DNA of 64,000 nucleotides from an uncultured Paracoccaceae bacterium (GTDB lineage Bacteria > Pseudomonadota > Alphaproteobacteria > Rhodobacterales > Rhodobacteraceae): positions 310,001-374,000 of the forward strand of contig CANMQX010000004.1 in NCBI GenBank assembly GCA_947500135.1, read 5' to 3'. The notes under the pieces are model-generated. The model was not told where the DNA came from. It did not search any database and saw only the letters and a program-made list of their open reading frames with translations. Of the stretch, positions 43,897-53,202 are shown piece by piece; position 1 is the stretch's first letter; every line of letters starts with the position of its first letter. The position numbers were made by a program, and so were the translations under genes.

Positions 43897-44796
43897 ATGC
43901 CATCAGAAGCCGGAGAGCCGCTTTATTCGCTTGCGCATCTCACGCTTATCAATGCCACTGCGCCAGAGCTGATCTATATCGCCGCACGCGCAGGGTATGA
44001 CGCGGTATCCCCACGCTTTATCCAGATGAACGTGCCCGGTGAATTCTGTGAAAGCCCGATTGACAAGGCAATGGTGTCGGCCACCAAAACCGCCTTGAAG
44101 ACAACCGGGCTAAAGGTCTTGGATGTCGAACTGGCGCGGATTACCGAAGATTGTGATCCCCGCAGTTTTGAGCCCGCCTGCGAACTGGGCGGCGAACTCG
44201 GCGCGACCCGGATGATCATGTCGGCATGGACGCCGACCCGTGATGACCGCAATTTCATTGTCGATTGCTATGCTGAAACCTGCGAAATCGCCGCCCCCTA
44301 TGGCCTGTCCGTCGACCTTGAATTTCCCAGCTTCAGCCGCTTGCGCACATTGGACGAAACGCTGGATATCGTCCGCGCTGCCGATCAGCCCAATGGCGGT
44401 ATTCTGGTCGATACGCTATATCTACACCTGTCGCGCGTGGATCTGGCCGAACTTTTGCATGTGCCCGGTGCGCTGCTGAATTTCCTGCATATCTCGGACG
44501 CGCTGCCCGGCATTGCCGACACGCGCGAAGGCATGATCCAGCTGGCCCGCGATGCCCGTCTGTATCCCGGTGAAGGCTGTATCGATTTTGCGGGCATCAT
44601 CGAACGGATGCCCCCGGTGGATTATTCCATCGAACTACCCAATCAATCCCGGGTCACCGAACTGGGCTTTGAAGAACATGCGCGGCGCTGTTTGCAGCAT
44701 GCCAAACGCACGTTTGGACATGTGCGTAGCCAGCGCCGCAATCACCCCATCCCCCCACAAGAAAGCATGCTGACAGATGGCCAAAGAGCTTACTGA
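43897..44796 (+). CDS. Xylose-isomerase-like TIM-barrel protein
   Basis: This 299-residue sugar-phosphate isomerase/epimerase-type TIM barrel has family features SVDLEFPSFSRL, GGILVDTLYLHLSRV, NFLHISDALPG and PVDYSIELPN. These supply the glutamate, aspartate and histidine ligands of the usual divalent metal site. It is the first gene of a four-gene operon with an aldehyde dehydrogenase, a ThDP enzyme and an aldolase. The substrate is not evident. Its 3' end overlaps the next gene by 20 bases. Confidence 0.75.
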   Translation: MPSEAGEPLYSLAHLTLINATAPELIYIAARAGYDAVSPRFIQMNVPGEFCESPIDKAMVSATKTALKTTGLKVLDVELARITEDCDPRSFEPACELGGELGATRMIMSAWTPTRDDRNFIVDCYAETCEIAAPYGLSVDLEFPSFSRLRTLDETLDIVRAADQPNGGILVDTLYLHLSRVDLAELLHVPGALLNFLHISDALPGIADTREGMIQLARDARLYPGEGCIDFAGIIERMPPVDYSIELPNQSRVTELGFEEHARRCLQHAKRTFGHVRSQRRNHPIPPQESMLTDGQRAY

Positions 44797-46186
44797 ACAA
44801 GACCGACAATTGGCGGCAGACATGATCACGCGCGCCCGTGCAGCCATGGCCGCAATCGAAGACTGGTCGCAGGATGACCTTGACCGCCTGGCCCAGGCCA
44901 TCGCCTGGTATGCGGGCAATGAAAAGACATTCACCCGGCTGGCGCATCAGGGCGTTGATGAAAGCGGCATTGGCGACCGTGAAGGCCGCCCCGCCAAGTG
45001 ATTCAAGATCCAGATGGTGCTGCGCGATGTGCTGCGCACCCCATCCACCGGCGTGGTCGAGGTGGATGAGGCCAAGGGGCTGGTCAAATATGCCAAGCCC
45101 GCTGGCGTCATCGCATCCCTGATCCCGATGACCAACCCCGCCATGACGCCGCCGGTCACTGGTGTGTCGGCGGCCAATGCGCGCAATGCGGTGATCTTTT
45201 CGCCCCATCCACGCACGGCCCAGACGACATGGGACATGACGCAAGTCATGCGCGCGGCCTGCCGGGCCGTGGGCGCGCCCGAAGACCTGTTTCAATGTGT
45301 ACGCCACCCGTCCATCCCGCTGACCCAGCACCTGATGGAGCAATGCGATCTGACGCTGGCCACCGGGGGTAAACCCATGGTCAAGGCCGCCTATTCCTCT
45401 GGCCGCCCGGCTTACGGGGTCGGGGCTGGCAATTCCTCTATCGTTATCGACGAGACGGCGGATATCGCGATTGCGGCACAGAATACCCGCATCTCAAAAA
45501 CCTCTGACTTCGGGTCCGGTTGTTCGGCGGATGGCAATATAATCATGCAGCGCAGCATCTATGACCAGATGGTTGCGGCGCTGGAGGCCGAAGGCGGCTA
45601 TCTGTGCAGCGATGCGGAAAAGGCACTGCTGGAGTCGGCGATGTGGGACGAGAAGGGCAACCGCACTTTCCCCACCATCGCCTGCAAACCCCAGCAGACC
45701 GCGGATGTGGCCGGGTTCAGCATCCCCGCGGATCGAAAGTTCCTGATGGTTGAAAATCAGGGCCAAATCGGCCCGGACCACAAGTTCAGCAAGGAAAAGC
45801 TGACCACGGTCATGGCGCTCTATCACTTTGAGACGTTCGACGATGCGCTGGAGACTGTCCGCGCCATTTACGACACCGGCGGCAAAGGCCATTCCTGCGG
45901 CATCTACAGCCATAATGATGATAATATCGACGCGCTCGCCCGGGTCGCGCCGGTCAGCCGCATGATGGTGCGCCAGCCGCAATCCAAGGCCAATGCAGGC
46001 GCGTGGACCAACGGCATGCCCATGACCTCCAGCCTTGGGTGCGGCATCTGGGGCGGCAACATCACCAATGAAAACGTCACCATGAAACACATGATGAACT
46101 ACACATGGGTCGCCCGACCCATCGCCGAAGACCGCCCGTCAGAGGCAGACCTATTCGGTGAGTTCTACGGACAGGAGATCGCATAA
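44777..46186 (+). pseudogene. CoA-acylating aldehyde dehydrogenase with an in-frame TGA
   Basis: The frame encodes a 469-codon aldehyde dehydrogenase of the CoA-acylating group (SauS/EutE/AdhE-N-like). The first 74 codons end at TGA (44999-45001), and the same frame continues without change as FKIQMVLRDVL to the natural stop at 46186. The nucleophile region SKTSDFGSGCSADG and the NAD-binding part are intact in the downstream piece. A CGA-to-TGA (Arg) change is the simplest origin. Reinitiation at ATG 45014 could give a 390-residue product lacking the N-terminal helices. The gene may be a recent pseudogene, a read-through case or a sequencing error. The stop overlaps the next start (TAATG). 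Confidence 0.8.
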
Positions 46187-47979
46187 TGGATGGCAGCAAA
46201 GCCACCGGCAAAACCGTGGCCGAACATATCGTTGATTTCCTGCAAAGGCGCGACGTGGAACATGTGTTTGGCCTGTGCGGACACACCAATATTGCCGTGC
46301 TGGCGGCACTGGCCGAAAGCCCGATTGATTTCATCACCGTTCGCCATGAACAGATCGCCAGCCATGCCGCAGACGCCTATGCGCGGGTCACCGGGCGGGC
46401 GTCAGTTGTGCTTAGCCATCTCAGCCCCGGGCTGACCAATTGCGCGACGGGTGTGGCCAATGCCGCCCTTGACTGTATTCCGATGGTTGTGATCGCAGGC
46501 GACATCCCAACCCATTATTACGGCAAACACCCGCATCAAGAGGTCAACCTGCATGCCGACGCCGCCCAATGGGAAATCTATCGCCCCTTTGTAAAACGGG
46601 CGTGGCGGGTGGACCGTGCCGACCTGATGGCGGAAATCCTGGAAAAGGCATTCCATCTGGCCGAAAGCGGCCAACCCGGCCCGGTGCTGGTCAATGTACC
46701 GATGGATATCTTTAGCGAGGTCATCCCCTCTGACACGTTCGACCGGGTGGCAAAAAACACCCGCGCCCTGTCCAGGCCCAGTATCGACGATGAAACGGCA
46801 CGGGCGATTGTGAAAAAGCTGGCAGAGGCAGAGAAACCCGTGGCCTATGTGGGCGGCGGCATCCTGCTGGCGCAGGCGTCCGACGAGCTGGACGCTTTCG
46901 CCAGCCATATGGGTCTGCCCGTCGCCCATTCACTGATGGGCAAGGGCGCGCTGCGCGACGATCACCCGCTGGTCATGGGGATGACCGGGTTCTGGGGCAC
47001 GTCGCTGGTCAACCAAACCTGTCTGAAGGCCGATGTGGTCTTTGCCGTTGGGACCCGGTTCAAAGAGGCGGACTGTTCCAGCTGGTATCCCGGGTACACG
47101 TTCAATATTGGGGCGGAAGGCAATGACACAAAGGTCATCCATATCGACATCGAACCGCAGGAGATTGGGCGGAACTATCCGACCGAAATCGGGGTTGTGG
47201 CCGATGCCAAGGCGGCGCTGCGGGTCCTGATCCGCGTCGCGAAAGAGATGTATCCGGTCGGGTTCTCGCGGGATACAAAAAAAGCGGAGATTGCGCAGTT
47301 CCGGGACAGCTTCAAAGCCTCAAACAGTGACATGCAAAGCGCGGCCGCTTTCCCGATGATGCCTGAACGTATTCTGGCCGATACGCGCAAGGCATTGCCC
47401 GATAACGCGATCATCACCACGGATGTGGGCTGGAACAAGAACGGGGTGGGGCAGCAATTCGATATTCTGACGCCGGGGTCGATCCTGACCCCGGGCGGGT
47501 TTGCGACCATGGGCTTTGGGCCACCCGCGGCCATCGGGGCGAAGCTGGCAGCACCGGACCGGGTGGTTCTCAGCCTCGTGGGTGATGGTGGTTTCGGGCA
47601 GAACCCATCCATGCTGGCCACGGCGGTGGAACTAAACCTTGGGATCATTTGGCTGGTGATGAATAACAATGCGTTTGGCACCATCGCAGGGCTGCAAAAG
47701 GCGCATTACGGGCTGACCTATGGCACGACCTTCCCGGGCAGCGCGGCAGCGCCCACAAACAGGCCGGGCTATGCTGAAATCGCGCGCGCCTATGGGGCCG
47801 AAGGGATCCGTATCACGGCGGCAGAGGAATTGTTGCCCGCCTTGCAAGCTGCCATTGCCAGCGGCAAGCCAACAGTGTTGGATGTGCCCATGATCAACAA
47901 CCCCACGCCCACAACCGGGCATTGGAACATCCTTGATATCTATTCACCGCATAAGGATGTGAGCCATGTGGCGACATAA
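46186..47979 (+). CDS. ThDP-dependent enzyme of the acetolactate synthase family
   Basis: This 597-residue enzyme has an N-terminal pyrimidine-binding domain with the catalytic glutamate in ITVRHEQIASHAADAYAR. A central domain is in about residues 200-340. The diphosphate-binding motif is GDGGFGQNPSML...NNNAFG near 465-500. It forms or breaks a C-C bond next to a carbonyl. It differs from sulfoacetaldehyde acetyltransferase (Xsc) and from IlvB in the parts I can compare, so I give no specific reaction. Its place beside an acylating dehydrogenase suggests that it generates or consumes an aldehyde in the same pathway. Confidence 0.8.
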   Translation: MDGSKATGKTVAEHIVDFLQRRDVEHVFGLCGHTNIAVLAALAESPIDFITVRHEQIASHAADAYARVTGRASVVLSHLSPGLTNCATGVANAALDCIPMVVIAGDIPTHYYGKHPHQEVNLHADAAQWEIYRPFVKRAWRVDRADLMAEILEKAFHLAESGQPGPVLVNVPMDIFSEVIPSDTFDRVAKNTRALSRPSIDDETARAIVKKLAEAEKPVAYVGGGILLAQASDELDAFASHMGLPVAHSLMGKGALRDDHPLVMGMTGFWGTSLVNQTCLKADVVFAVGTRFKEADCSSWYPGYTFNIGAEGNDTKVIHIDIEPQEIGRNYPTEIGVVADAKAALRVLIRVAKEMYPVGFSRDTKKAEIAQFRDSFKASNSDMQSAAAFPMMPERILADTRKALPDNAIITTDVGWNKNGVGQQFDILTPGSILTPGGFATMGFGPPAAIGAKLAAPDRVVLSLVGDGGFGQNPSMLATAVELNLGIIWLVMNNNAFGTIAGLQKAHYGLTYGTTFPGSAAAPTNRPGYAEIARAYGAEGIRITAAEELLPALQAAIASGKPTVLDVPMINNPTPTTGHWNILDIYSPHKDVSHVAT

Positions 47980-47991
47980 AAGGTAGCTCTG

Positions 47992-48762
47992 ATGCAGAAC
48001 CCCAGTAACCGTTTCAAAGAAGGCCTGCGCGCAGGCAAGCAGCAATTGGGGATCTGGAATTCCATCGGCGGGCATTCAGTGCCGGAACTGCTGGGCGGGG
48101 CGGGGTTTGACTGGGTGCTGGTTGATTGTGAACATGCCGCCACAGAAACCATTGATGTGCTGCCCGCATTGCAGGCCATCGGGCAGCACCCCGAAACCGC
48201 AGCGCTGGTGCGGCCTGCGGCGAATGACCCGACGCTGTTCAAACGCATCCTGGATATGGGCGCGCAAACGCTGCTGGTGCCTTATGTACAAACGGCAGAG
48301 GAGGCGGCCGCAGCCGTCAACGCCATGTGCTACGGCCCGCAAGGCATGCGTGGCATGGCGGGCATGACACGGGCCACGCGCTATGGCAAGGTCGACAATT
48401 ACTTTACGACAGCCTCGGACGAACTTTGCCTTGTCGTGCAGGTCGAAACGATGCAGGGGCTGGATAATCTTGAGGCAATTGCCCGAACCGATGGGGTTGA
48501 TGCGGTGTTTTTCGGACCCGCCGATCTGAGTGCGAGCATGGGTTTTCCCGGACAGCTGAGCCACCCCGATGTCGATGCCGCCATCTGTGATGGCATCAAA
48601 CGGTTGGTTGCGATTGGGGTGCCTGCAGGGGTGATGTCGTTGGATGTAAAGACGGCGCAACGCTATATTGATCTTGGCGCGTCATTTGTGGCCGTCGCTG
48701 TGGACCTTGTGCTGCTGGCGCGTGCGGTTGCAGATATTCAGGGTCAGTTTCGGAAGTCCTGA
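47992..48762 (+). CDS. HpcH/HpaI-family aldolase
   Basis: This 256-residue class II aldolase has DWVLVDCEHAATET for the catalytic histidine/metal region. It also has LVPYVQTAEEA, MTRATRYGKVDNYF, VVQVETMQGLDNLEAIA with the metal-binding glutamate, and VFFGPADLSASMGFPGQ. The family cleaves 4-hydroxy-2-oxo acids to pyruvate and an aldehyde. The aldehyde could feed the acylating dehydrogenase of the operon. It is the last gene, 12 bases after the ThDP gene. Confidence 0.85.
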   Translation: MQNPSNRFKEGLRAGKQQLGIWNSIGGHSVPELLGGAGFDWVLVDCEHAATETIDVLPALQAIGQHPETAALVRPAANDPTLFKRILDMGAQTLLVPYVQTAEEAAAAVNAMCYGPQGMRGMAGMTRATRYGKVDNYFTTASDELCLVVQVETMQGLDNLEAIARTDGVDAVFFGPADLSASMGFPGQLSHPDVDAAICDGIKRLVAIGVPAGVMSLDVKTAQRYIDLGASFVAVAVDLVLLARAVADIQGQFRKS

Positions 48763-48790
48763 ATGCAGTCTCATCTGCGCCGTTGTCGTG

Positions 48791-48880
48791 AAAAAATCTG
48801 TGTAACAGATTTTTTCGGCACCGTCATGCAAACATTAACCCCGGCACCCAGAAACAAAAAATCTGTGTCACAGATTTTTT
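48791..48880. terminator. Tandem AAAAAATCTGTG hairpins
   Basis: Two hairpins, AAAAAATCTGT-GTA-ACAGATTTTTT (48791-48815) and AAAAAATCTGTG-T-CACAGATTTTTT (48856-48880), lie 40 bases apart between the converging aldolase and SDR genes. Both arms are perfect and symmetrical, so they can terminate in either direction. They match the hairpin at 8649-8673. Confidence 0.75.
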
Positions 48881-48913
48881 CCTGACCCGCAAATGCTGTG
48901 ACGCTTGCTGATC

Positions 48914-49564
48914 CTAGTAAGGATGCGCGCGCCCGTCCCAGGTTTCAAAACACCCCGTGGTCGCCAATGACAGCGCATCAAACCTCGCAGTTAGTCCCGC
49001 TGCACTCGCTTCCGTGTCAATCTCGGCTGCTGCGCTGCCCATATCGGTTTGCACCCAGCCAGGATGGTAAATCCCCACCGCAATCCCTTCACCCGCCAGA
49101 TCAGCGGCCAGATTACGGCCAAGGTTCAGCACAGCCGCCTTACTGGCCCGGTAGATATAGCTGCCACCGGGCGCCCGATTCTGCGATGCCATCTGGGATG
49201 AGATGATCGCGATCTTTGCACCATCTGCCCGGCGCAGATGCGGTAACATATGCTGCACTGTCAAAAAGACACCGGTCACATTGGCCGCAAAACTGTCAGC
49301 CCACATCGCAGCCGGATAACCTGTATCAAGCGCCTGCCCTTTGTCATGATAAACACCGGCATTACAGACCAGCAGATCAATGGGCGTATCGCCCAGTTCA
49401 GCGGCAAATGCGGCATGTGCGGCGGGGTCGGTCACGTCCAGTTGCAGCATCCGGCCAGCGCTGGGCTGCCGATGGGTGCCCCAGACTGTTTCACCCCGGT
49501 TGTCATATCTGTCAAACAGCGCCCGGCCAATGCCGCGATTGGCCCCTGTGATCAGCACAGTCAT
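48914..49564 (-). CDS. Short-chain dehydrogenase/reductase
   Basis: This 216-residue classical SDR has the cofactor motif TGANRGIGRAL (TGxxxGIG), NAG in LLVCNAGVYHD, and the catalytic SSQ...Y-x-x-x-K in SYIYRASKAAV. The acidic residue RYDNRG after the second strand suggests NAD(H) preference, but this is weak. The substrate is unknown. It lies four bases after the stop of the DUF1178 gene and is probably in the same operon. Confidence 0.85.
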   Translation of the reverse strand: MTVLITGANRGIGRALFDRYDNRGETVWGTHRQPSAGRMLQLDVTDPAAHAAFAAELGDTPIDLLVCNAGVYHDKGQALDTGYPAAMWADSFAANVTGVFLTVQHMLPHLRRADGAKIAIISSQMASQNRAPGGSYIYRASKAAVLNLGRNLAADLAGEGIAVGIYHPGWVQTDMGSAAAEIDTEASAAGLTARFDALSLATTGCFETWDGRAHPY

Positions 49565-49568
49565 CGGT

Positions 49569-49973
49569 TCAATTTGCCTTCTTGCGGGGGATAAAGGGCA
49601 GCGGCATCACCGGAATGCCATCATCCACCAGCTTCTTGGCCTCTTGCAGGTTCGCCTCGCCATAGATCGGGCGTTCGGGCTTGGTGCCGTCATGTATCTC
49701 GCGCGCCTCGGTTGCGAAGTCGCTGCCGACATATTCGGAATTTGCCTCGACCTTCTTTTTCAACTCCGCCAGGGCGGCATTGGTCTGTTTCGGCACGGCG
49801 ATGCTGTTTGATGTATTCACCGCCGGGGCCATGATCATTTTTGTCACATCGGTCGATCCGCATGTGGTGCAATTGATCATGCCTGCCGTCACCAGCTTGT
49901 CAAAGGCCGCACCGGACTGAAACCAGCTTTCAAACTGGTGATCCTGATCACATTTGAGATGAAATTTTATCAT
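49569..49973 (-). CDS. DUF1178-family protein
   Basis: This 134-residue protein matches DUF1178. The N-terminus IKFHLKCDQDHQFESWFQS and the cysteine pair in INCTTCGSTDVTKMIMAPAV look like a small metal-binding (zinc-ribbon-like) unit. The C-terminus is basic (LPFIPRKKAN). The role is unknown; the family is widespread in proteobacteria. Confidence 0.8.
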   Translation of the reverse strand: MIKFHLKCDQDHQFESWFQSGAAFDKLVTAGMINCTTCGSTDVTKMIMAPAVNTSNSIAVPKQTNAALAELKKKVEANSEYVGSDFATEAREIHDGTKPERPIYGEANLQEAKKLVDDGIPVMPLPFIPRKKAN

Positions 49974-50060
49974 GCGGCTCTGACATTAAGGGCTGAGCGG
50001 TTAAATAGGTGTTTTGATGCATTGCGCAACCCTGATGTATTCACCGGGCGTTGCCCGGGT

Positions 50061-50540
50061 TCACTGCTTTGGCGGCGGATCGGGCGGGGTAAACCGGGCG
50101 ACGATCCGTCTTAGCTCAGGTTCTTCCAATCGCTTGGCGGCCTTTTTGGGGCTGAACCATTTGCGCCGACGCTGCGCCTTTTCCGGCCATTTGGCATGCA
50201 CCTTTGTCACATGCATCGGATAGACGATGGCCACCGCCGGGGCGGTCCCTTCTTTCAGTGGTTTAACGTAAGTGTAGATGCCCAATGACTGATTGCTGAT
50301 CTGCCCGCTGACCCCCGCCTCCTCGTAAGCTTCCTGGGCTGCGGCATCTGCGGGCGTTTGTTTGTGCATGGGCCAGCCTTTGGGAATGATCCAGCGTTTG
50401 CGGGTCCGGCTGGTCACCAGACAGACCTGTACCTTGCCATCCTTGATCCGCCAGCACAGCGCGGCAAACTGGGCGCGTATATCGGTCTTGCGCCCGGTCG
50501 TGAATTTCAGCGGAAGCTGGTCAGGAGATGAATTCACCAT
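50061..50540 (-). CDS. Nudix hydrolase
   Basis: This 159-residue Nudix protein has the box GWPMHKQTPADAAAQEAYEEAG (residues about 56-77), where the usual first glycine-x5-glutamate pattern is partly altered (G...T-P). IIPKG precedes it. Its size and the SRTRKRWIIPKGWP stretch resemble diphosphoinositol/diadenosine polyphosphate hydrolases, but the substrate cannot be assigned. The tail is lysine/arginine- and proline-rich. Confidence 0.82.
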   Translation of the reverse strand: MVNSSPDQLPLKFTTGRKTDIRAQFAALCWRIKDGKVQVCLVTSRTRKRWIIPKGWPMHKQTPADAAAQEAYEEAGVSGQISNQSLGIYTYVKPLKEGTAPAVAIVYPMHVTKVHAKWPEKAQRRRKWFSPKKAAKRLEEPELRRIVARFTPPDPPPKQ

Positions 50541-50573
50541 GGCTCTGATCCGAAATTGGGTTACATCCCTGAC

Positions 50574-51731
50574 ATGTCAGCCATTATTCATGCCACGCCT
50601 GCTGCGGCAACCCCTTGCCCACGATTTATCGGGTCAGAGATTTATCGCCATTCCAGCTATGGTGCGTGGCATCCATTGCGCATCCCCCGTGTCTCCACCG
50701 TGATGGACCTGACCCGTGCGATGGGCTGGCTGCAGCCGGCGCAGTTCGTCACGTCGCCAAGGGCGAAACCGGCGGCGTTGGCTGGGTTTCATACGGCGGA
50801 ATACATCGCCGCTTTGCAGGCCGCAGAGGCGGCGCAAGTGGTCACCGATCAGACCCGCGATCGGCATGGGATAGGCACCCCGTCCAACCCGGTTTTTCCT
50901 GAAATGTACCGCCGTCCGGCCACGTCTGCCGGTGCGTCACTTTTGGCGGGGGAATTGCTGCGGAACGGCGGTGCGATCTATTCCCCTGCGGGGGGCACGC
51001 ATCATGGTATGCCAGACAGGGCGAACGGGTTTTGTTACCTTAACGACCCGGTGCTGGCGATCCAGTCATTGCGGCGCAATGGCGCAGATCGCGTTGCCTA
51101 TGTCGATATCGACGCCCATCATCCTGACGGGGTTGAGGCCGCATTTGCAGATGATCCCAACACGTTGCTGATTTCGGTGCATGAGGAAAACCGGTGGCCG
51201 CGCACGGGTCAGTTGACGGATCGGGGGCAGGGGCAACTGTTCAACCTGCCGGTGCCCGCAGGCCTGCATGATGATGATATGGCGCTGATCCGCGATCATG
51301 TGATCCTGCCGCTGGTCGCGGATTTCCGGCCTGATGCGATTGTCCTGCAATGCGGCGCCGATGCGGTGGCGGAGGATCCGCAATCGCGCCTGACCCTGTC
51401 AAACAATGCGCATTTGGCGATTGTGGCGGCGCTCGCCCCGCTCAGCCCGCGTTATCTGGTTTTGGGCGGTGGTGGATATAATCCGTGGTCGGTCGGGCGG
51501 CTTTGGGCCGGGGTCTGGGCCACGATCTGCGGGGCCGAGGTGCCGGATGTTTTGCCGCCGAAAGCGCAGGATGTCCTGCGGGCGCTAGACTGGAAGATGC
51601 CGATGCGGACCCGCCATGCCGAACCGCACTGGATCAGCACCCTGCGGGATGCGCCACGTTATGGGCCAATCAAGGATGATGTGCGGCAACGCGCCGATGT
51701 CCTGATCGCGCGGTCAAAGGCGTGGGTCTGA
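50574..51731 (+). CDS. Histone-deacetylase-family (AcuC/APAH-like) amidohydrolase
   Basis: This 385-residue arginase/deacetylase-fold protein has the catalytic histidine pair GTHHG (142-146). The zinc ligands are in VDIDAHHPDG (D180, H182), with the third in LQCGADAVAEDP, and a GGGGYN loop follows. Bacterial members deacetylate acetyl-lysine, acetylpolyamines or other small amides. ATG 50574 gives MSAIIHATPA; the frame extends upstream only through a TTG. It lies 38 bases before modA and may be in the same transcript. Confidence 0.85.
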   Translation: MSAIIHATPAAATPCPRFIGSEIYRHSSYGAWHPLRIPRVSTVMDLTRAMGWLQPAQFVTSPRAKPAALAGFHTAEYIAALQAAEAAQVVTDQTRDRHGIGTPSNPVFPEMYRRPATSAGASLLAGELLRNGGAIYSPAGGTHHGMPDRANGFCYLNDPVLAIQSLRRNGADRVAYVDIDAHHPDGVEAAFADDPNTLLISVHEENRWPRTGQLTDRGQGQLFNLPVPAGLHDDDMALIRDHVILPLVADFRPDAIVLQCGADAVAEDPQSRLTLSNNAHLAIVAALAPLSPRYLVLGGGGYNPWSVGRLWAGVWATICGAEVPDVLPPKAQDVLRALDWKMPMRTRHAEPHWISTLRDAPRYGPIKDDVRQRADVLIARSKAWV

Positions 51732-51769
51732 CCCTTGCCATGCCTGCGGAACCGCCGGATAGTCGCGCC

Positions 51770-52510
51770 ATGATGTCGCGCGTTGTTTGCTTGATCCTTG
51801 ACTTGTTGACTGCCCCCGTTTTGCGGGCCGAAACGCTTGTTTTTGCGGCGGCCAGCCTGAAAGAACCGCTTGATGAACTGGCAGATGCTTTTGGCGATGT
51901 CACTGTGTCCTATGGGGGCAGCAGCACGTTGGCCCGGCAGGTCAGCTTTGGCGCGCCTGCGGATCTGGTTTTGCTGGCCAATGTCGATTGGATGGATGTG
52001 TTGCGGGATGACGGGTTCGTGCAACCGGGCACGGTTGCCGATTTCGCCAGTAACGCATTGGTGCTGATCGGCCCGGCAGAGGCGGGCGATGTTTTGCTGC
52101 ACGGTTATGGCATGGCATCTGCACTGGGTGACGGACGGTTGGCCATCGGCCTGACGGAGGCGGTGCCCGCAGGCATTTATGCCAAAGCCGCTTTGGTCAA
52201 TCTGAACCTGTGGGAGCCGCTATCGTGGCGACTGGCAGAGGTCGATAATGTCCGCGCCGCTATGGCACTGGTGGCCCGCAAACAGGCCCCGTTGGGCATT
52301 GTCTATGCCACCGATGCGCGGGTCAGCGATGATGTGCGGGTGGTCGCCCGTTTCCCGGCTGAGGCGCATCCGCCGATCCGCTATGTAGGGGCATTGACGG
52401 TGCAGGCAGATGCGCAGGCCGCTGCATTCTGGGATTTCGTCAAGGGCCCTGACGGGCAAGCCGTTTTGCAGGATGCCGGGTTTTTGCCACCTCAACAGGG
52501 CGTCAAATGA
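51770..52510 (+). CDS. modA: Molybdate ABC transporter, periplasmic binding protein
   Basis: This ModA of about 246 residues has a signal-like N-terminus (MMSRVVCLILDLLTAPVLRA). The oxyanion-binding loop is VFAAASLKEPLDELADAF with YGGSSTLARQVSFGAPADL. It captures molybdate (or tungstate) for the ModBC permease. ATG 51770/51773 are both possible. Its stop overlaps modB (ATGA). Confidence 0.9.
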   Translation: MMSRVVCLILDLLTAPVLRAETLVFAAASLKEPLDELADAFGDVTVSYGGSSTLARQVSFGAPADLVLLANVDWMDVLRDDGFVQPGTVADFASNALVLIGPAEAGDVLLHGYGMASALGDGRLAIGLTEAVPAGIYAKAALVNLNLWEPLSWRLAEVDNVRAAMALVARKQAPLGIVYATDARVSDDVRVVARFPAEAHPPIRYVGALTVQADAQAAAFWDFVKGPDGQAVLQDAGFLPPQQGVK

Positions 52511-53202
52511 TGGATGCGCTTGGCCCTGCTGAATGGGCGGCGATCTGGCTGTCGCTGCGGGTCGCCATTGTGGCGACGATCTGCGCACTGCCTATCGCAA
52601 TTGCTATTGCCTATCTTTTGGCGCGCAAGGAATTTCCGGGGCGGCAATTGTTGAACGGGCTGGTGCATCTGCCCCTTGTTTTGCCCCCCGTGGTCACCGG
52701 CTATCTGTTGCTGGTCGTCTTTGGGCGGCAAGGGGCAGTTGGTGCGTTTCTATACGATGTCTTCGGGATCACGCTGGCGTTCCGCTGGACCGGGGCCGCA
52801 TTGGCCGCAGCAATCATGGCGTTTCCGCTGATGGTCCGCGCGATCCGGTTGGCGATTGAGGCGGTTGATCCGGGGTTGGAAGACGCTGCAGCCACATTGG
52901 GCGCGTCCCGATGGCGGATTTTCGGTACGTTGACCTTGCCCCTGATCGCCCCCGGCGTGCTGGCGGGTGCTGTGCTTGGCTTTGCCAAGGCGCTGGGTGA
53001 ATTCGGGGCCACAATCACCTTTGTTGCGGCGATTCCGGGGCAGACCCAAACCATTCCGTCGGCGATTTATGGGCTGTTGCAGGTTCCGGGCGAGGAACCG
53101 GCGGTATTGGGCCTTGTCATCGTGTCGATCATTCTGGCCATGGGCGCATTGCTGTTGTCGGAATGGTTAGGCCGGGTCATGGCCCGCCGGGTGGGCCGCT
53201 GA
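52507..53202 (+). CDS. modB: Molybdate ABC transporter, permease
   Basis: This 231-residue inner-membrane permease has five to six helices and the EAA-type loop LEDAAATLGASRWRIFGTLTLPLIAPG, which contacts ModC. FGATITFVAAIPGQTQTIP is typical of ModB. It overlaps modA by four bases and modC by one (TGATG). Confidence 0.92.
   Translation: MMDALGPAEWAAIWLSLRVAIVATICALPIAIAIAYLLARKEFPGRQLLNGLVHLPLVLPPVVTGYLLLVVFGRQGAVGAFLYDVFGITLAFRWTGAALAAAIMAFPLMVRAIRLAIEAVDPGLEDAAATLGASRWRIFGTLTLPLIAPGVLAGAVLGFAKALGEFGATITFVAAIPGQTQTIPSAIYGLLQVPGEEPAVLGLVIVSIILAMGALLLSEWLGRVMARRVGR

Noticed and set aside
44999-45001. TGA considered as a selenocysteine codon
   Set aside because: The catalytic cysteine is elsewhere in the protein, the position is not an active-site residue, and I see no convincing SECIS-like hairpin immediately after the codon.
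46186-47979. ThDP enzyme considered as sulfoacetaldehyde acetyltransferase (Xsc)
   Set aside because: The N-terminal and active-site stretches I remember for Xsc do not match, and no phosphate acetyltransferase or taurine/sulfonate gene is nearby.
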